From DATKHR01 sp035510155 (GTDB lineage Bacteria; Acidobacteriota; Vicinamibacteria; Vicinamibacterales; CAVVIG01): a stretch of DNA of 54,810 bases. Position numbers and translations under genes: made by a program. Below, piece after piece: positions 1 through 8,025 of the stretch. Below the pieces are notes generated by a model, which did no database searches, had not been told where the DNA came from, and worked only from the letters and a program-made list of their open reading frames with translations. Each line of letters begins with the position of its first letter. The first letter of the stretch is position 1. The stretch spans positions 1-54,810 of the forward strand of contig DATKHR010000318.1 in NCBI GenBank assembly GCA_035510155.1, given 5' to 3'.

Positions 1-1
1 G

Positions 2-2671
2 GTCGAAACGAGCGCCCTGACGGCGCAAAACGGCATGCACTCGGGCGGCGCGGTCAATGCCGTCACGCGCTCCGGCACCAACCAGGTGCACGGCGACGCC
101 TTCGAGTTCCTGCGCAACCACAATTTCAACGCGACGAACCCGTTCGCCGCGAAAAATGCGGACGGTACGCGCAAAGACGACGGGTTGAACCGCAATCAAT
201 ACGGCGGCGTCGTCGGGGGCCCTCTCCGGCGTGACCGGCTCTTCTTCTTCGCCGGCTATCAGGGCACCAATACCCGGCAAACGCCGTCGGACAACATCGC
301 GTTCGTGCCCACCGCCCAGATGCTGGCGGGCGACTGGACCGCCTTCGCGTCACCAGCGTGTAACGGCGGCCGGACGCTCACGCTGCGCGCGCCCTTCGTG
401 AACAACACCGTCAAGCCCGCCGTCTACGACCCGGCGTCATTCGCCATCGTAAGCCGCCTGCCGACCACGACCGACCCGTGCGGCCGCGTCAATTACCCGT
501 CGCGGAGCGAAATCGATGAAAGTCAGACGGTGACCAAGGTCGATTATCAGTGGAGCGCCAACCATTCGATCTTCGCCCGCTACATGGCGACCTCGTATCG
601 GCAGCCGCCGCCGTACAGCCTGATCGACAACGTCCTGACGACGACCGTCGGCGGCCGCGACAACCTGGCGCAGTCCGTTACGGCCGGCGACAACTACATC
701 TTGAGTACTCATGCGGTCAATGCGTTCCGCTTCGCGTTCAATCGGACCGCCATCCATCGCATCAGCCAGGATTTCTTCTCCTATCCGGACATCGGCGTGA
801 ACATCTACAGCTACATGCCGCATTACCTGCTGCTGACGATTCCCGGCGGCTTCAGCCTGGGCGGCGGCACGGAGAGTGAATCAACATTTCACACGAACAC
901 GTACCAGTTCGGCGACGACCTGCAGATCATCAAGGGCACCCATCAACTCGCGTTCGGCGGCAGCGCCGCGTACTGGCAATCAACGTCGCTTGCGAACGTG
1001 CGCAGCCCGGGCACGTTCAACTTCGACGGATCGGTGGTCGGCGCCCCCCTCGCCGATTTCATGATGGGCCGGCCGCAGCAGTTTATCGACGCGGGCCCGA
1101 ACAACCTGTTCATGACGGAGTGGTACCTGGGGTTGTACGCGCAGGACAGCTGGAAGGCGAATGATAGGACGACCGTCAACTACGGTCTCCGATGGGAGCC
1201 GTATTTCCCTCAACAGATCACCAACGGCGCCATCTACAACTTCAGCCTCGACGGGTTCAAGACGGGGCAGAAGACGTCGGTGTTCCTGAACGCGCCGCCG
1301 GGATTCACCTATCCGGGCGATGCCGGATTCCCGAACGGCCTGGCGGGCATGAACAAGCGGTGGACCAACTTCGGCCCCCGTGTCGGCGTCGCATGGGACC
1401 CGACGGGCGACGGCCGCATGTCGGTCCGTTCGTCGTACGGTCTGTCGTACGACTTCGTCAACGCCCAGTATCACCTCAATACGACGATCGCCCCGCCGTG
1501 GGGATCCGACGTTCGGATTACCAACCCGATTGGCGGCTTCGACAACCCGTTCCTCGGCTATCCGGGGGGCAATCCGTTCCCGCTGCCGTTCGACAGCAAC
1601 GCGGGCACGCCGGCGCCGCCCAACGCGCGCTTCTCGCCGGCCGCGAACTACCTCGCCGTTGATCCGAACATCCATCCGACGACGGTGCAGGCGTACAACG
1701 TGAGCGTGCAGCGGCAGGTCAGCAGCAGCTGGGTGGCGTCGGCGAGCTACATCGGCACCTACACGACGCACCTGTGGAACATGAAGGCGCTCAATTACGG
1801 GCTCACGAGCGTGACCTCGGCGGTGCTGAACGGCGTGCTGGTGACGTGTGCGCCGACGGCCATGAATTTCGGGCCGTGCATGAACAGCATCCTGCAGCAG
1901 CGTCGCGTGCTCAGCCAGATCGATCCGGTCAACGGCGCGCTCGTCGCGAACCTTGACGCACACGACGACAGCGGGTGGGAGCGTTACAACGGCATGCTGC
2001 TGTCCCTGGAGCGGCGCGGATCGCGGGTGAGCTACAGCGCGAACTATACGCTGTCGAAGTGTATCGGTCTGCCCAGCCAGCAGCTGCCGAACGTGCAATC
2101 CGGCTGGACCGATCCGAACAATCCGTCCTTCGACAAGGGCGCGTGTGACGTCGATCATCGCCACGTGGCGAACCTCACCGGCAGCTATCAGACGCCGACG
2201 CTGGCGAGTCGGGCGACGGCGGTCGTGTCCGACTGGCGTATCTCAGGCTTGCTGCGCGCGCTATCGGGGAGCCCGCTGAACGTCGTGTCCGGTCAGGACC
2301 GCGCGCTCACGGGCATCCTCGGCACCAATCAGCGCGCCAATCTGGGGCCGGGGACCGGCTACGGCGACACGTCGTCGTTGACCAACTATCTGAATCCGCT
2401 GGCGTTCGCCCAGCCGGCGTTCGGGACGCTGGGCAACTACGTGCGCAACAGTTTGTATGGACCGGGGCGCTGGCAGATTGATATGGTGCTGGCGCGGATC
2501 GTACGCTTCTCGACAACGCAGAATCTCGAGATCCGGGTGGAAGCCTTCAACGTCACAAACAACTTCATCCGGAACAACCCGGTCACGAATCTGAGCAGCC
2601 CCACCTTCGGGCAGATTCTCTCCGCCGGCGATCCGCGCATCATGCAATTCGGCGTGAAGTGGGCCTTCTGA
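2..2671 (+). CDS. TonB-dependent receptor, Oar-like (5' truncated by the window)
   Basis: The frame is open from base 2, so the true start, signal peptide and most of the plug lie upstream of the window; 889 codons are visible. The first residues read as the end of a plug domain (GGAVNAVTRSGTNQVHG). The rest is a long run of alternating aromatic and polar beta strands typical of a 22-stranded outer-membrane barrel, ending in the terminal aromatic signature KWAF. This is the acidobacterial Oar/carboxypeptidase-regulatory type of receptor, which imports large or hydrophobic ligands using TonB energy; the ligand cannot be read from sequence. Only 25 bases separate its stop from the next secreted gene, so it probably heads the run to 6239 and supplies the outer-membrane uptake step. 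Confidence 0.9.
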   Translation, partial: VETSALTAQNGMHSGGAVNAVTRSGTNQVHGDAFEFLRNHNFNATNPFAAKNADGTRKDDGLNRNQYGGVVGGPLRRDRLFFFAGYQGTNTRQTPSDNIAFVPTAQMLAGDWTAFASPACNGGRTLTLRAPFVNNTVKPAVYDPASFAIVSRLPTTTDPCGRVNYPSRSEIDESQTVTKVDYQWSANHSIFARYMATSYRQPPPYSLIDNVLTTTVGGRDNLAQSVTAGDNYILSTHAVNAFRFAFNRTAIHRISQDFFSYPDIGVNIYSYMPHYLLLTIPGGFSLGGGTESESTFHTNTYQFGDDLQIIKGTHQLAFGGSAAYWQSTSLANVRSPGTFNFDGSVVGAPLADFMMGRPQQFIDAGPNNLFMTEWYLGLYAQDSWKANDRTTVNYGLRWEPYFPQQITNGAIYNFSLDGFKTGQKTSVFLNAPPGFTYPGDAGFPNGLAGMNKRWTNFGPRVGVAWDPTGDGRMSVRSSYGLSYDFVNAQYHLNTTIAPPWGSDVRITNPIGGFDNPFLGYPGGNPFPLPFDSNAGTPAPPNARFSPAANYLAVDPNIHPTTVQAYNVSVQRQVSSSWVASASYIGTYTTHLWNMKALNYGLTSVTSAVLNGVLVTCAPTAMNFGPCMNSILQQRRVLSQIDPVNGALVANLDAHDDSGWERYNGMLLSLERRGSRVSYSANYTLSKCIGLPSQQLPNVQSGWTDPNNPSFDKGACDVDHRHVANLTGSYQTPTLASRATAVVSDWRISGLLRALSGSPLNVVSGQDRALTGILGTNQRANLGPGTGYGDTSSLTNYLNPLAFAQPAFGTLGNYVRNSLYGPGRWQIDMVLARIVRFSTTQNLEIRVEAFNVTNNFIRNNPVTNLSSPTFGQILSAGDPRIMQFGVKWAF

Positions 2672-2696
2672 CAAAGGGCTGGGAAGGATGCACCGA

Positions 2697-3581
2697 ATGG
2701 GACGCGAACTGATCCTCGCGGGCGTGCTTGCGGCCACAGTGACGGGCGCAAGCGGGCTCGGCGGCCGCGCGCAGGAAGAGGACGTCGCCACGGTCGCGCG
2801 CGGTGTGGACCTGTCCGGCGAATGGACGCCGGTTCGTGAAGAGGACAACACCGGCAACACGGAACTGGGCGATTGGGTCGGGATCCCGATGAACGAGGCG
2901 GCCCGGCTGCGCGCGATGGCTTGGGTCGCCTCGATTCAAACGCTGCCGGAGTGGCAGTGCCGTCCGCACGCCGTGTCGTACATCTCGCGCGGGCCGTCGC
3001 AGCTGCGCATCTCGAAGGAGGTCGATCCGGTGTCGCGACAGGTCACCGCCTGGCACATGGAGTGGCTGCGCTCGATCGACAAGGCGGTGTACATGGACGG
3101 CCGCCCCCATCCGTCGTCGAACGCCGCGCATACGTGGGGCGGCTTTTCGACGGGCGAGTGGGTTGGCGACATGCTGAAGATCCAGACGACGCACGTCAAA
3201 GAGGAGTACCTCAAACGCGACGGCGTGTTCCACAGTGATCGCGTCACGGTGAATCAGTACCTGATTCGCCGCGGCAACTACCTGACGTTCATCCTCGTCG
3301 AACACGATCCGGTCTATCTGACCGAGCCGTTGATTCGCAGCACCGAGTATCAGCTCGATTCGCATCAGAACCTTCCGCCGTATCCGTGCAACGTCGTGGA
3401 AGAAGTCGACCGGCCGCGGGGGCTCGTACCGCACAACCTGCCAGGCACTGCGCAATACGTCAATGACGTGAAGGACTTCGCGAATCGCTACGGCATTCCG
3501 TGGGCTGTTGTGACGGCGGGCGCAGAGACGATGTATCCGGAGATTCAGGCAAAGATCCGCGCCGGCCGCGCCGGGAAGTAG
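2697..3581 (+). CDS. Secreted protein of the acidobacterial MDGRPHP family
   Basis: The product is 294 aa with an N-terminal signal peptide (hydrophobic stretch ending near GRAQ). I chose the ATG at 2697 because GGAAGG at 2682-2687 lies nine bases upstream; an ATG at 2688 abuts that site directly. No enzyme motif is recognised. Family marks are a DLSGEW start, the MDGRPHP motif near the middle, a following HTWGGFSTGEWVGD block, and a conserved end with AETMYPE. The same domain is fused to a metallo-beta-lactamase fold in the gene at 6220-8025, and here the next gene five bases downstream is a stand-alone version of that hydrolase. This suggests the two proteins work together outside the cytoplasm. 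The function is unknown. Confidence 0.8.
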   Translation: MGRELILAGVLAATVTGASGLGGRAQEEDVATVARGVDLSGEWTPVREEDNTGNTELGDWVGIPMNEAARLRAMAWVASIQTLPEWQCRPHAVSYISRGPSQLRISKEVDPVSRQVTAWHMEWLRSIDKAVYMDGRPHPSSNAAHTWGGFSTGEWVGDMLKIQTTHVKEEYLKRDGVFHSDRVTVNQYLIRRGNYLTFILVEHDPVYLTEPLIRSTEYQLDSHQNLPPYPCNVVEEVDRPRGLVPHNLPGTAQYVNDVKDFANRYGIPWAVVTAGAETMYPEIQAKIRAGRAGK

Positions 3582-3586
3582 AACCT

Positions 3587-4687
3587 ATGAAGAAGACGTT
3601 CGTCGTGGCGATCGCGCTCGGCACCGCATTCGTCGCGCCGCCCGGACGCGGCGAGCAACGGCCGGCGCCGGCCGTCGACCAGCCGGTAGAAATCCTTCCG
3701 GTCCACGGGAGCATTTTCATGATTGCGGGCGCGGGCGGCAATATCACGGCGTCGGTCGGCAAGGACGGCGTCCTGCTCGTCGACACCGGGCTCGCGAATA
3801 TGAGCGACAAGGTGCTCGACGCCGTGCGCCAGCTGCAGCGACAGATGCACGTGAAGGAGCCGGCGCTCGATCTGCGATGGGGCGCCGAGACGCGCGGCAC
3901 GCTGCAGAGCTCGCTCAATCCGTTCGGTCCGCCGAAACCGATTCGCTACGTCATCAACACGCACTTTCACGCGGATCATGTCGGCGGCAACGAGAAGATC
4001 GCCAAGGCCGGCCGGACGTTCACGGGCGGCAACGTCGCCGGCGACATCGCGGACGCCGGTCAGGGTGCGGCGATCCTGGCCTACGAGAATACCCTCAATC
4101 ACATGAGCGCGCCGACGGGCGCGCAGGCGTCGACGCCCGAAAGGGCGTGGCCCACCGACACGTTCCATCACGAGTCGATGAAGTTGAGCCACTTCTTCAA
4201 CGGCGACGGCGTGCAGATCGTCCACATCCCGAACGCGCACACCGACGGCGACGTCATCGTCTACTTCCGCGGTTCGGACGTCATCGCGAGCGGCGACATC
4301 TTCCAGATGACGACCTATCCGTTCATCGATGTCGACCACGGGGGCACGATCAACGGCATCATCGAGGGCGCGAACCGCATGCTCGATATCGTGATTCCCG
4401 AGTTCCGCATGGAAGGCGGCACGATGCTCGTGCCGGGGCACGGGCGGTTGAGCGACGGCGGGGACCTCGCGTACTACCGCGACATGTTGACGATCATTCG
4501 TGACCGGGTGCAGGCGCTCATCAAACAGGGGAAGACGCTCGAGCAGGTGAACGCGGCGAAGGTCACAGCCGATTACGATCCGCGGTGGGGCGTGACCAGC
4601 AGCGCCTGGTCGACGGATCGCTTCGCCGCGGCCGTGTACACGACGCTCCAGCCGAGCGCGGCGGGCAGCAAGAAGAAGAGTCAGTAG
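3587..4687 (+). CDS. Exported metallo-beta-lactamase-fold hydrolase
   Basis: The product is 366 aa with a signal peptide (MKKTFVVAIALGTAF). The zinc site of the metallo-beta-lactamase superfamily is complete: H126-x-H128-x-D130-H131 in THFHADHVGGN, a His in NAHTDGD, an Asp in SGDIF and a His in VPGHGRLSD. The C-terminal 90 residues are helical. Family relatives include SoxH-like and quinoprotein-associated hydrolases as well as lactonases; the substrate is not predictable. The start is the first ATG after the upstream stop, five bases away. Its closest relative in the window is the C-terminal half of the 6220-8025 fusion, in which two of these ligands are replaced. Confidence 0.85.
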   Translation: MKKTFVVAIALGTAFVAPPGRGEQRPAPAVDQPVEILPVHGSIFMIAGAGGNITASVGKDGVLLVDTGLANMSDKVLDAVRQLQRQMHVKEPALDLRWGAETRGTLQSSLNPFGPPKPIRYVINTHFHADHVGGNEKIAKAGRTFTGGNVAGDIADAGQGAAILAYENTLNHMSAPTGAQASTPERAWPTDTFHHESMKLSHFFNGDGVQIVHIPNAHTDGDVIVYFRGSDVIASGDIFQMTTYPFIDVDHGGTINGIIEGANRMLDIVIPEFRMEGGTMLVPGHGRLSDGGDLAYYRDMLTIIRDRVQALIKQGKTLEQVNAAKVTADYDPRWGVTSSAWSTDRFAAAVYTTLQPSAAGSKKKSQ

Positions 4688-4689
4688 CC

Positions 4690-5469
4690 ATGGGTCTCAG
4701 CTTTGTACGGGGCATCGTACTGGTCGTGGCGGTCGGCGCGTCCGTCTCACTCGACGCGCAGCGCCGCGGCGGGGCGCCGCAAGGACCGCCGCCGCCCCCC
4801 CGGGCGGCCGCGCCGATCGATGTGACCGGCTATTGGGTGTCGCTCGTGACCGATGACTGGCGTTGGCGCGTCGTGACGCCGCCGAAAGGGGATGTGCTCT
4901 ACTTGCCGGTCAACGCGGAAGGTCGACGCGTGGCGGACGCTTGGGATCCCGCAAAGGATGCGGCGGCCGGCGAGCAGTGCCGGGCGTACGGCGCGGGTGG
5001 CCTGATGCATCTGCCCGGACGGCTGCACATCACATGGCAGGACGATCGCACGCTCGTCGTCGAAGCGGACGCCGGGATGCAGACGAGGGTGATGCATTTT
5101 GGCGCCGCAGCGCCCGCGAGCGAACCGCCGTCCTGGCAGGGCTATTCGGTGGCCGAGTGGGAGAACGACGGCGCCGCGGGCGGGCGCCGGGGCCGCGCGA
5201 CGAACGTCAGGCCGGCTCACGGGTCGCTCAAGACGGTTACGACGCATCTGAGGCCCGGATATTTGCGGCCTAACGGCGTGCCCTATGGAGCGAACTCGGT
5301 CCTGACGGAGTACTGGACGACGCTGACCGATGAAGGCGTCGATTATCTGGTCGTGACCAACGTCCTCGAAGATCCGCAGTATCTCGCGCAGCCGTACGTC
5401 CGCAGCGTGCAGTTCAAGAGGCAAGCCGACGGCAAAGGCTGGCATCCGACGGCTTGCGGCAATCCGTAA
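4690..5469 (+). CDS. Secreted hypothetical protein, distant MDGRPHP-family member
   Basis: The product is 259 aa, starting two bases after the upstream stop, with a signal peptide and a Pro/Arg-rich linker (residues about 20-40). The body starts with an IDVTGYW strand like the DLSGEW start of its neighbours. The block TTHLRPGYLRPNGVPYG matches the TTHLK..RRNGVP block of the 6220-8025 protein, but the MDGRPHP motif itself is absent. I recognise no catalytic motif. Position and spacing make it part of the same transcript as the receptor and hydrolase. A role in binding or processing the substrate of that receptor is conjecture. Confidence 0.75.
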   Translation: MGLSFVRGIVLVVAVGASVSLDAQRRGGAPQGPPPPPRAAAPIDVTGYWVSLVTDDWRWRVVTPPKGDVLYLPVNAEGRRVADAWDPAKDAAAGEQCRAYGAGGLMHLPGRLHITWQDDRTLVVEADAGMQTRVMHFGAAAPASEPPSWQGYSVAEWENDGAAGGRRGRATNVRPAHGSLKTVTTHLRPGYLRPNGVPYGANSVLTEYWTTLTDEGVDYLVVTNVLEDPQYLAQPYVRSVQFKRQADGKGWHPTACGNP

Positions 5470-5481
5470 AGGGCTGGGGGA

Positions 5482-5901
5482 TTGGCGTACATCTTTCACC
5501 AGGATCACTTACCGCGCCTCGTTTCGGTCGTGCCGGGGCGCGAGCGGACGTTCTTCGTCAGCAAAGAGCTGACCAAGACCGACGACCTGCTCGCCGGCGT
5601 CATGCGCTACAGACCGAACGTCGCATCCCCGTATCACTACCACGAAGTGTGCGAGCACTTTTACTTCATCATCGAAGGCCACGGGACGGTCGAGACGCCC
5701 GAAGGCATCGAGAAGGTCGGTCCCGGCTCGATGGTGTTCATTCCGGCCGAGACGCGGCACCGCCTGCGCTCGAATCCCGACAACGATCTCTTCTACTTCG
5801 AATTCCAGGCGCCGAATCGATTCAAGACGCACATCCTGGACGGCACACCCGACGAGTTGCGGTGGGAGCGGGTCGACGGCAGCGTGTGGGTCCAGAGCTG
5901 A
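5482..5901 (+). CDS. Small cupin-domain protein
   Basis: The product is 139 aa and probably starts at TTG 5482, with an AAAGGG ribosome-binding site eight bases upstream; there is no in-frame ATG near the start of the fold. Cupin motif 1 is seen as HYHEVCEHFYFIIEGHG and motif 2 as GPGSMVFIPAETRHRLRS, giving a His/His/Glu/His metal site. It is a single-domain cytoplasmic cupin without a signal peptide. Such proteins act as dioxygenases, isomerases or metal-dependent lyases, and the substrate is not evident. Its TGA overlaps the ATG of the next cupin (TGATG), so the two are translationally coupled and may form a heteromeric pair. Confidence 0.75.
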   Translation: MAYIFHQDHLPRLVSVVPGRERTFFVSKELTKTDDLLAGVMRYRPNVASPYHYHEVCEHFYFIIEGHGTVETPEGIEKVGPGSMVFIPAETRHRLRSNPDNDLFYFEFQAPNRFKTHILDGTPDELRWERVDGSVWVQS

Positions 5902-6239
5902 TGGCGAACACATACATCGACAGCAACAGGCTTCCGCGGACGAGGCTGACCGGCGCCGGCGAGGCGTCGGAGATTCTGAACGGCGAGCTCGCGGGCGCGA
6001 AGAACGTCGTGGCAACGCTCCACTGGCTCGATCGTGGCGATCATCTCGACGCCGGCGAGCCGAGCCGTCATCACTTGATCTATCTGATGGAAGGCGAGGC
6101 GGCCATCACGCTGAACGGCGTCGAGCACCGCGTCGCCAGGGGCGCCGGGGTCTATCTCGGGCCGTCGGAAACCGCCCACGTGGCGCACGCCGGCTCGGCG
6201 CGGCTCAAGCTGTTCCACCTCACTGTTCCAACCCTCTGA
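5901..6239 (+). CDS. Small cupin-domain protein, second of a pair
   Basis: The product is 112 aa, and its ATG shares one base with the upstream stop. A cupin barrel is visible (HHLIYLMEGEAAITLNG, then GAGVYLGPSETAHVAHAG). Motif 1 is reduced compared with the upstream cupin: only adjacent His residues precede the strand, so metal binding may be weaker or different. It is the last gene of the plus-strand run. Its final 20 bases overlap the 3' end of the convergent fusion gene. The function is unknown; it may be a subunit or a regulatory partner of the first cupin. Confidence 0.7.
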   Translation: MANTYIDSNRLPRTRLTGAGEASEILNGELAGAKNVVATLHWLDRGDHLDAGEPSRHHLIYLMEGEAAITLNGVEHRVARGAGVYLGPSETAHVAHAGSARLKLFHLTVPTL

Positions 6240-8025
6240 GCGGCTGTTTTGCGGTCAAGCTTCGGTACACCGCGTCAACGAACTGGTCCGTCGTCCATTC
6301 GCCGGCCGTGGCGCCGTAGCGGCCGTCGTAATCGAGCGTCGGACGCGCCGCCTTCACTTGCGCGAGCGTCGCCCCTTTCTTCACGAGATCCTGAACGCGA
6401 TCGCGAATGATCATCAGCATGTCGCGGTACTCGAGGAGGTCGGCTTCGTCCGAGAGCCGGCCGTGCCCGGGCACGATATAGGTGCCGCCTTCCTGTTTGT
6501 CCTTCGGAATCGTGATGTCGAGCATCGTATTCAGGGCAGCAATGACCCCCTGAAGGCTTCCTCCACGCTCGAGATCGATCACGGGGTACGTCGTCGTCAA
6601 GAAGAGGTCGCCGGCGCTCACGACGTCGGAACGGCGGAAGAACACGAGGCTGTCGCCGTCGGTGTGAGCCGAGGGTTGATGAAGGATTTGGATCGCCTCA
6701 CCGTTGAAGAACAGTTCTTTCTTGTGCGTGAAGTACGTGTCGGTCGGCCATGCCGCGGGTGGAAACGGCGGCGGCTGGCCGGTCGGCGCGCTCATCCTCT
6801 TCAGCACGTTCTCGTGAGCGACGATCGCGGCGCCGCCGTACGGTTGACCCATGGTGCCGCCCACGATCGTCGATCCCTGCTTCGCGATCGCGGCGTTGCC
6901 GCCGACATTGTCCGCGTGCGCGTCGGTGTCGATGATGTAGTGGATGGGTTTCGTCGAGAGACCGCGAATCGCCGCGAGGACCTTGCCGCTCAACGGCTCG
7001 GTCGACGCGTTGACGAGCAACACGCCGTCGTCGCCTGCCTGAACCGTCACGTTGGCGCCCGCGCCGCCGACGAGCATGTAGACGTTGCCCTGCACCGGCA
7101 GCACGTGCACCTCGTTGTCGGCGGGTCGATCGATCGCGTGGCGCGCCGAAGGCGCCGATGGCGGCGTGGCCGACGCTGCGTTCGTGTCGGGTCGATACTC
7201 CGGATACATGGTCTCGGCGCCGCCGCGCGCGGCGGCGGGGGGCACGCCAGACGTCGCGGGGAATTCCAACAGGAACGGATTCTGCCCGGGCAGATGGTGC
7301 GGCACGACGTCGGGCGGACGATCGATCTCTTCGACGATTTGACAGGGATACGGAGCGATCTGCTGGTGCGGGTCGGCGACGAAATTGGTCGTGCGTATGA
7401 ACGGCTCCGTCAGATAGACCGGATCGTCGATGACGATGATCCACGTCAGATAGTCGCCGTGCCGGACGAGATGCTCGGTGACGACGGCTTGATCGCTGCG
7501 CGGCACGCCGTTCCGGCGTATCCACCCCATCTTCAGATGCGTGGTGGTTATCGTCAGCATGTCGCCCTCCCACCGCCCGGTGGAGAAGCCCTGCCAGGTG
7601 TGAGCGGCGTACGGCGGCGGATGCGACCGCCCGTCCATCCAGATCGTCCGCTCGGGCGCCTGCCACGAGATGTGCGTGTGATACGCGATCAGCTGCTGCG
7701 TCGGCGTGTCGACCTCTTTCCAGATGCGCAGGTTCGCGGGGCCGCGCGGCGAGTAGTCGGACGGGTGCGGCTTGCACTGGTGTTCTGGCAGCGTGAGGAT
7801 CGCGGCATCCCAGCTGTCCGCGTGCAGTCGGGCCGCGTCGTTGATCGGCAGCCCGAGATAGTCCCCGATCTCGGGGCCGGGAATGCGCTCGGGCTGATCT
7901 TCGTGGAAGCGCGGCGCCCACTCGCCCGTGAGGTCGTACCCCGCCTGGGATGCCGGCGGCTGGCCCGCGGCGAGCGGCAGGTTCACCAGCGCGAACGCCG
8001 CGATGAGCATCGCGAGGCGGTTCAT
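6220..8025 (-). CDS. Exported fusion: MDGRPHP-family domain + metallo-beta-lactamase fold
   Basis: The product is 601 aa. The start at 8025 is set by an ATGA overlap with the upstream monooxygenase stop and a GGGAGGAG site. A signal peptide ends near AAGQ. Residues about 25-300 match the secreted protein at 2697-3581 along its length, including MDGRSHP and the closing GGAETMYPE. Residues about 320-590 match the hydrolase at 3587-4687. The metal site differs: the HxHxDH signature reads D368-A-H370-A-D372-N373, while the later HTDGD, AGD and PGHG motifs are kept. It may bind a different metal set or be catalytically altered. It is the distal gene of the aromatic-oxidation run (11326 to 6220). 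Confidence 0.85.
   Translation of the reverse strand: MNRLAMLIAAFALVNLPLAAGQPPASQAGYDLTGEWAPRFHEDQPERIPGPEIGDYLGLPINDAARLHADSWDAAILTLPEHQCKPHPSDYSPRGPANLRIWKEVDTPTQQLIAYHTHISWQAPERTIWMDGRSHPPPYAAHTWQGFSTGRWEGDMLTITTTHLKMGWIRRNGVPRSDQAVVTEHLVRHGDYLTWIIVIDDPVYLTEPFIRTTNFVADPHQQIAPYPCQIVEEIDRPPDVVPHHLPGQNPFLLEFPATSGVPPAAARGGAETMYPEYRPDTNAASATPPSAPSARHAIDRPADNEVHVLPVQGNVYMLVGGAGANVTVQAGDDGVLLVNASTEPLSGKVLAAIRGLSTKPIHYIIDTDAHADNVGGNAAIAKQGSTIVGGTMGQPYGGAAIVAHENVLKRMSAPTGQPPPFPPAAWPTDTYFTHKKELFFNGEAIQILHQPSAHTDGDSLVFFRRSDVVSAGDLFLTTTYPVIDLERGGSLQGVIAALNTMLDITIPKDKQEGGTYIVPGHGRLSDEADLLEYRDMLMIIRDRVQDLVKKGATLAQVKAARPTLDYDGRYGATAGEWTTDQFVDAVYRSLTAKQPLRGLEQ

Noticed and set aside
980..2164. Minus-strand frame inside the first receptor gene
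   Set aside because: It has shadow composition, and the plus-strand barrel strands continue without break.
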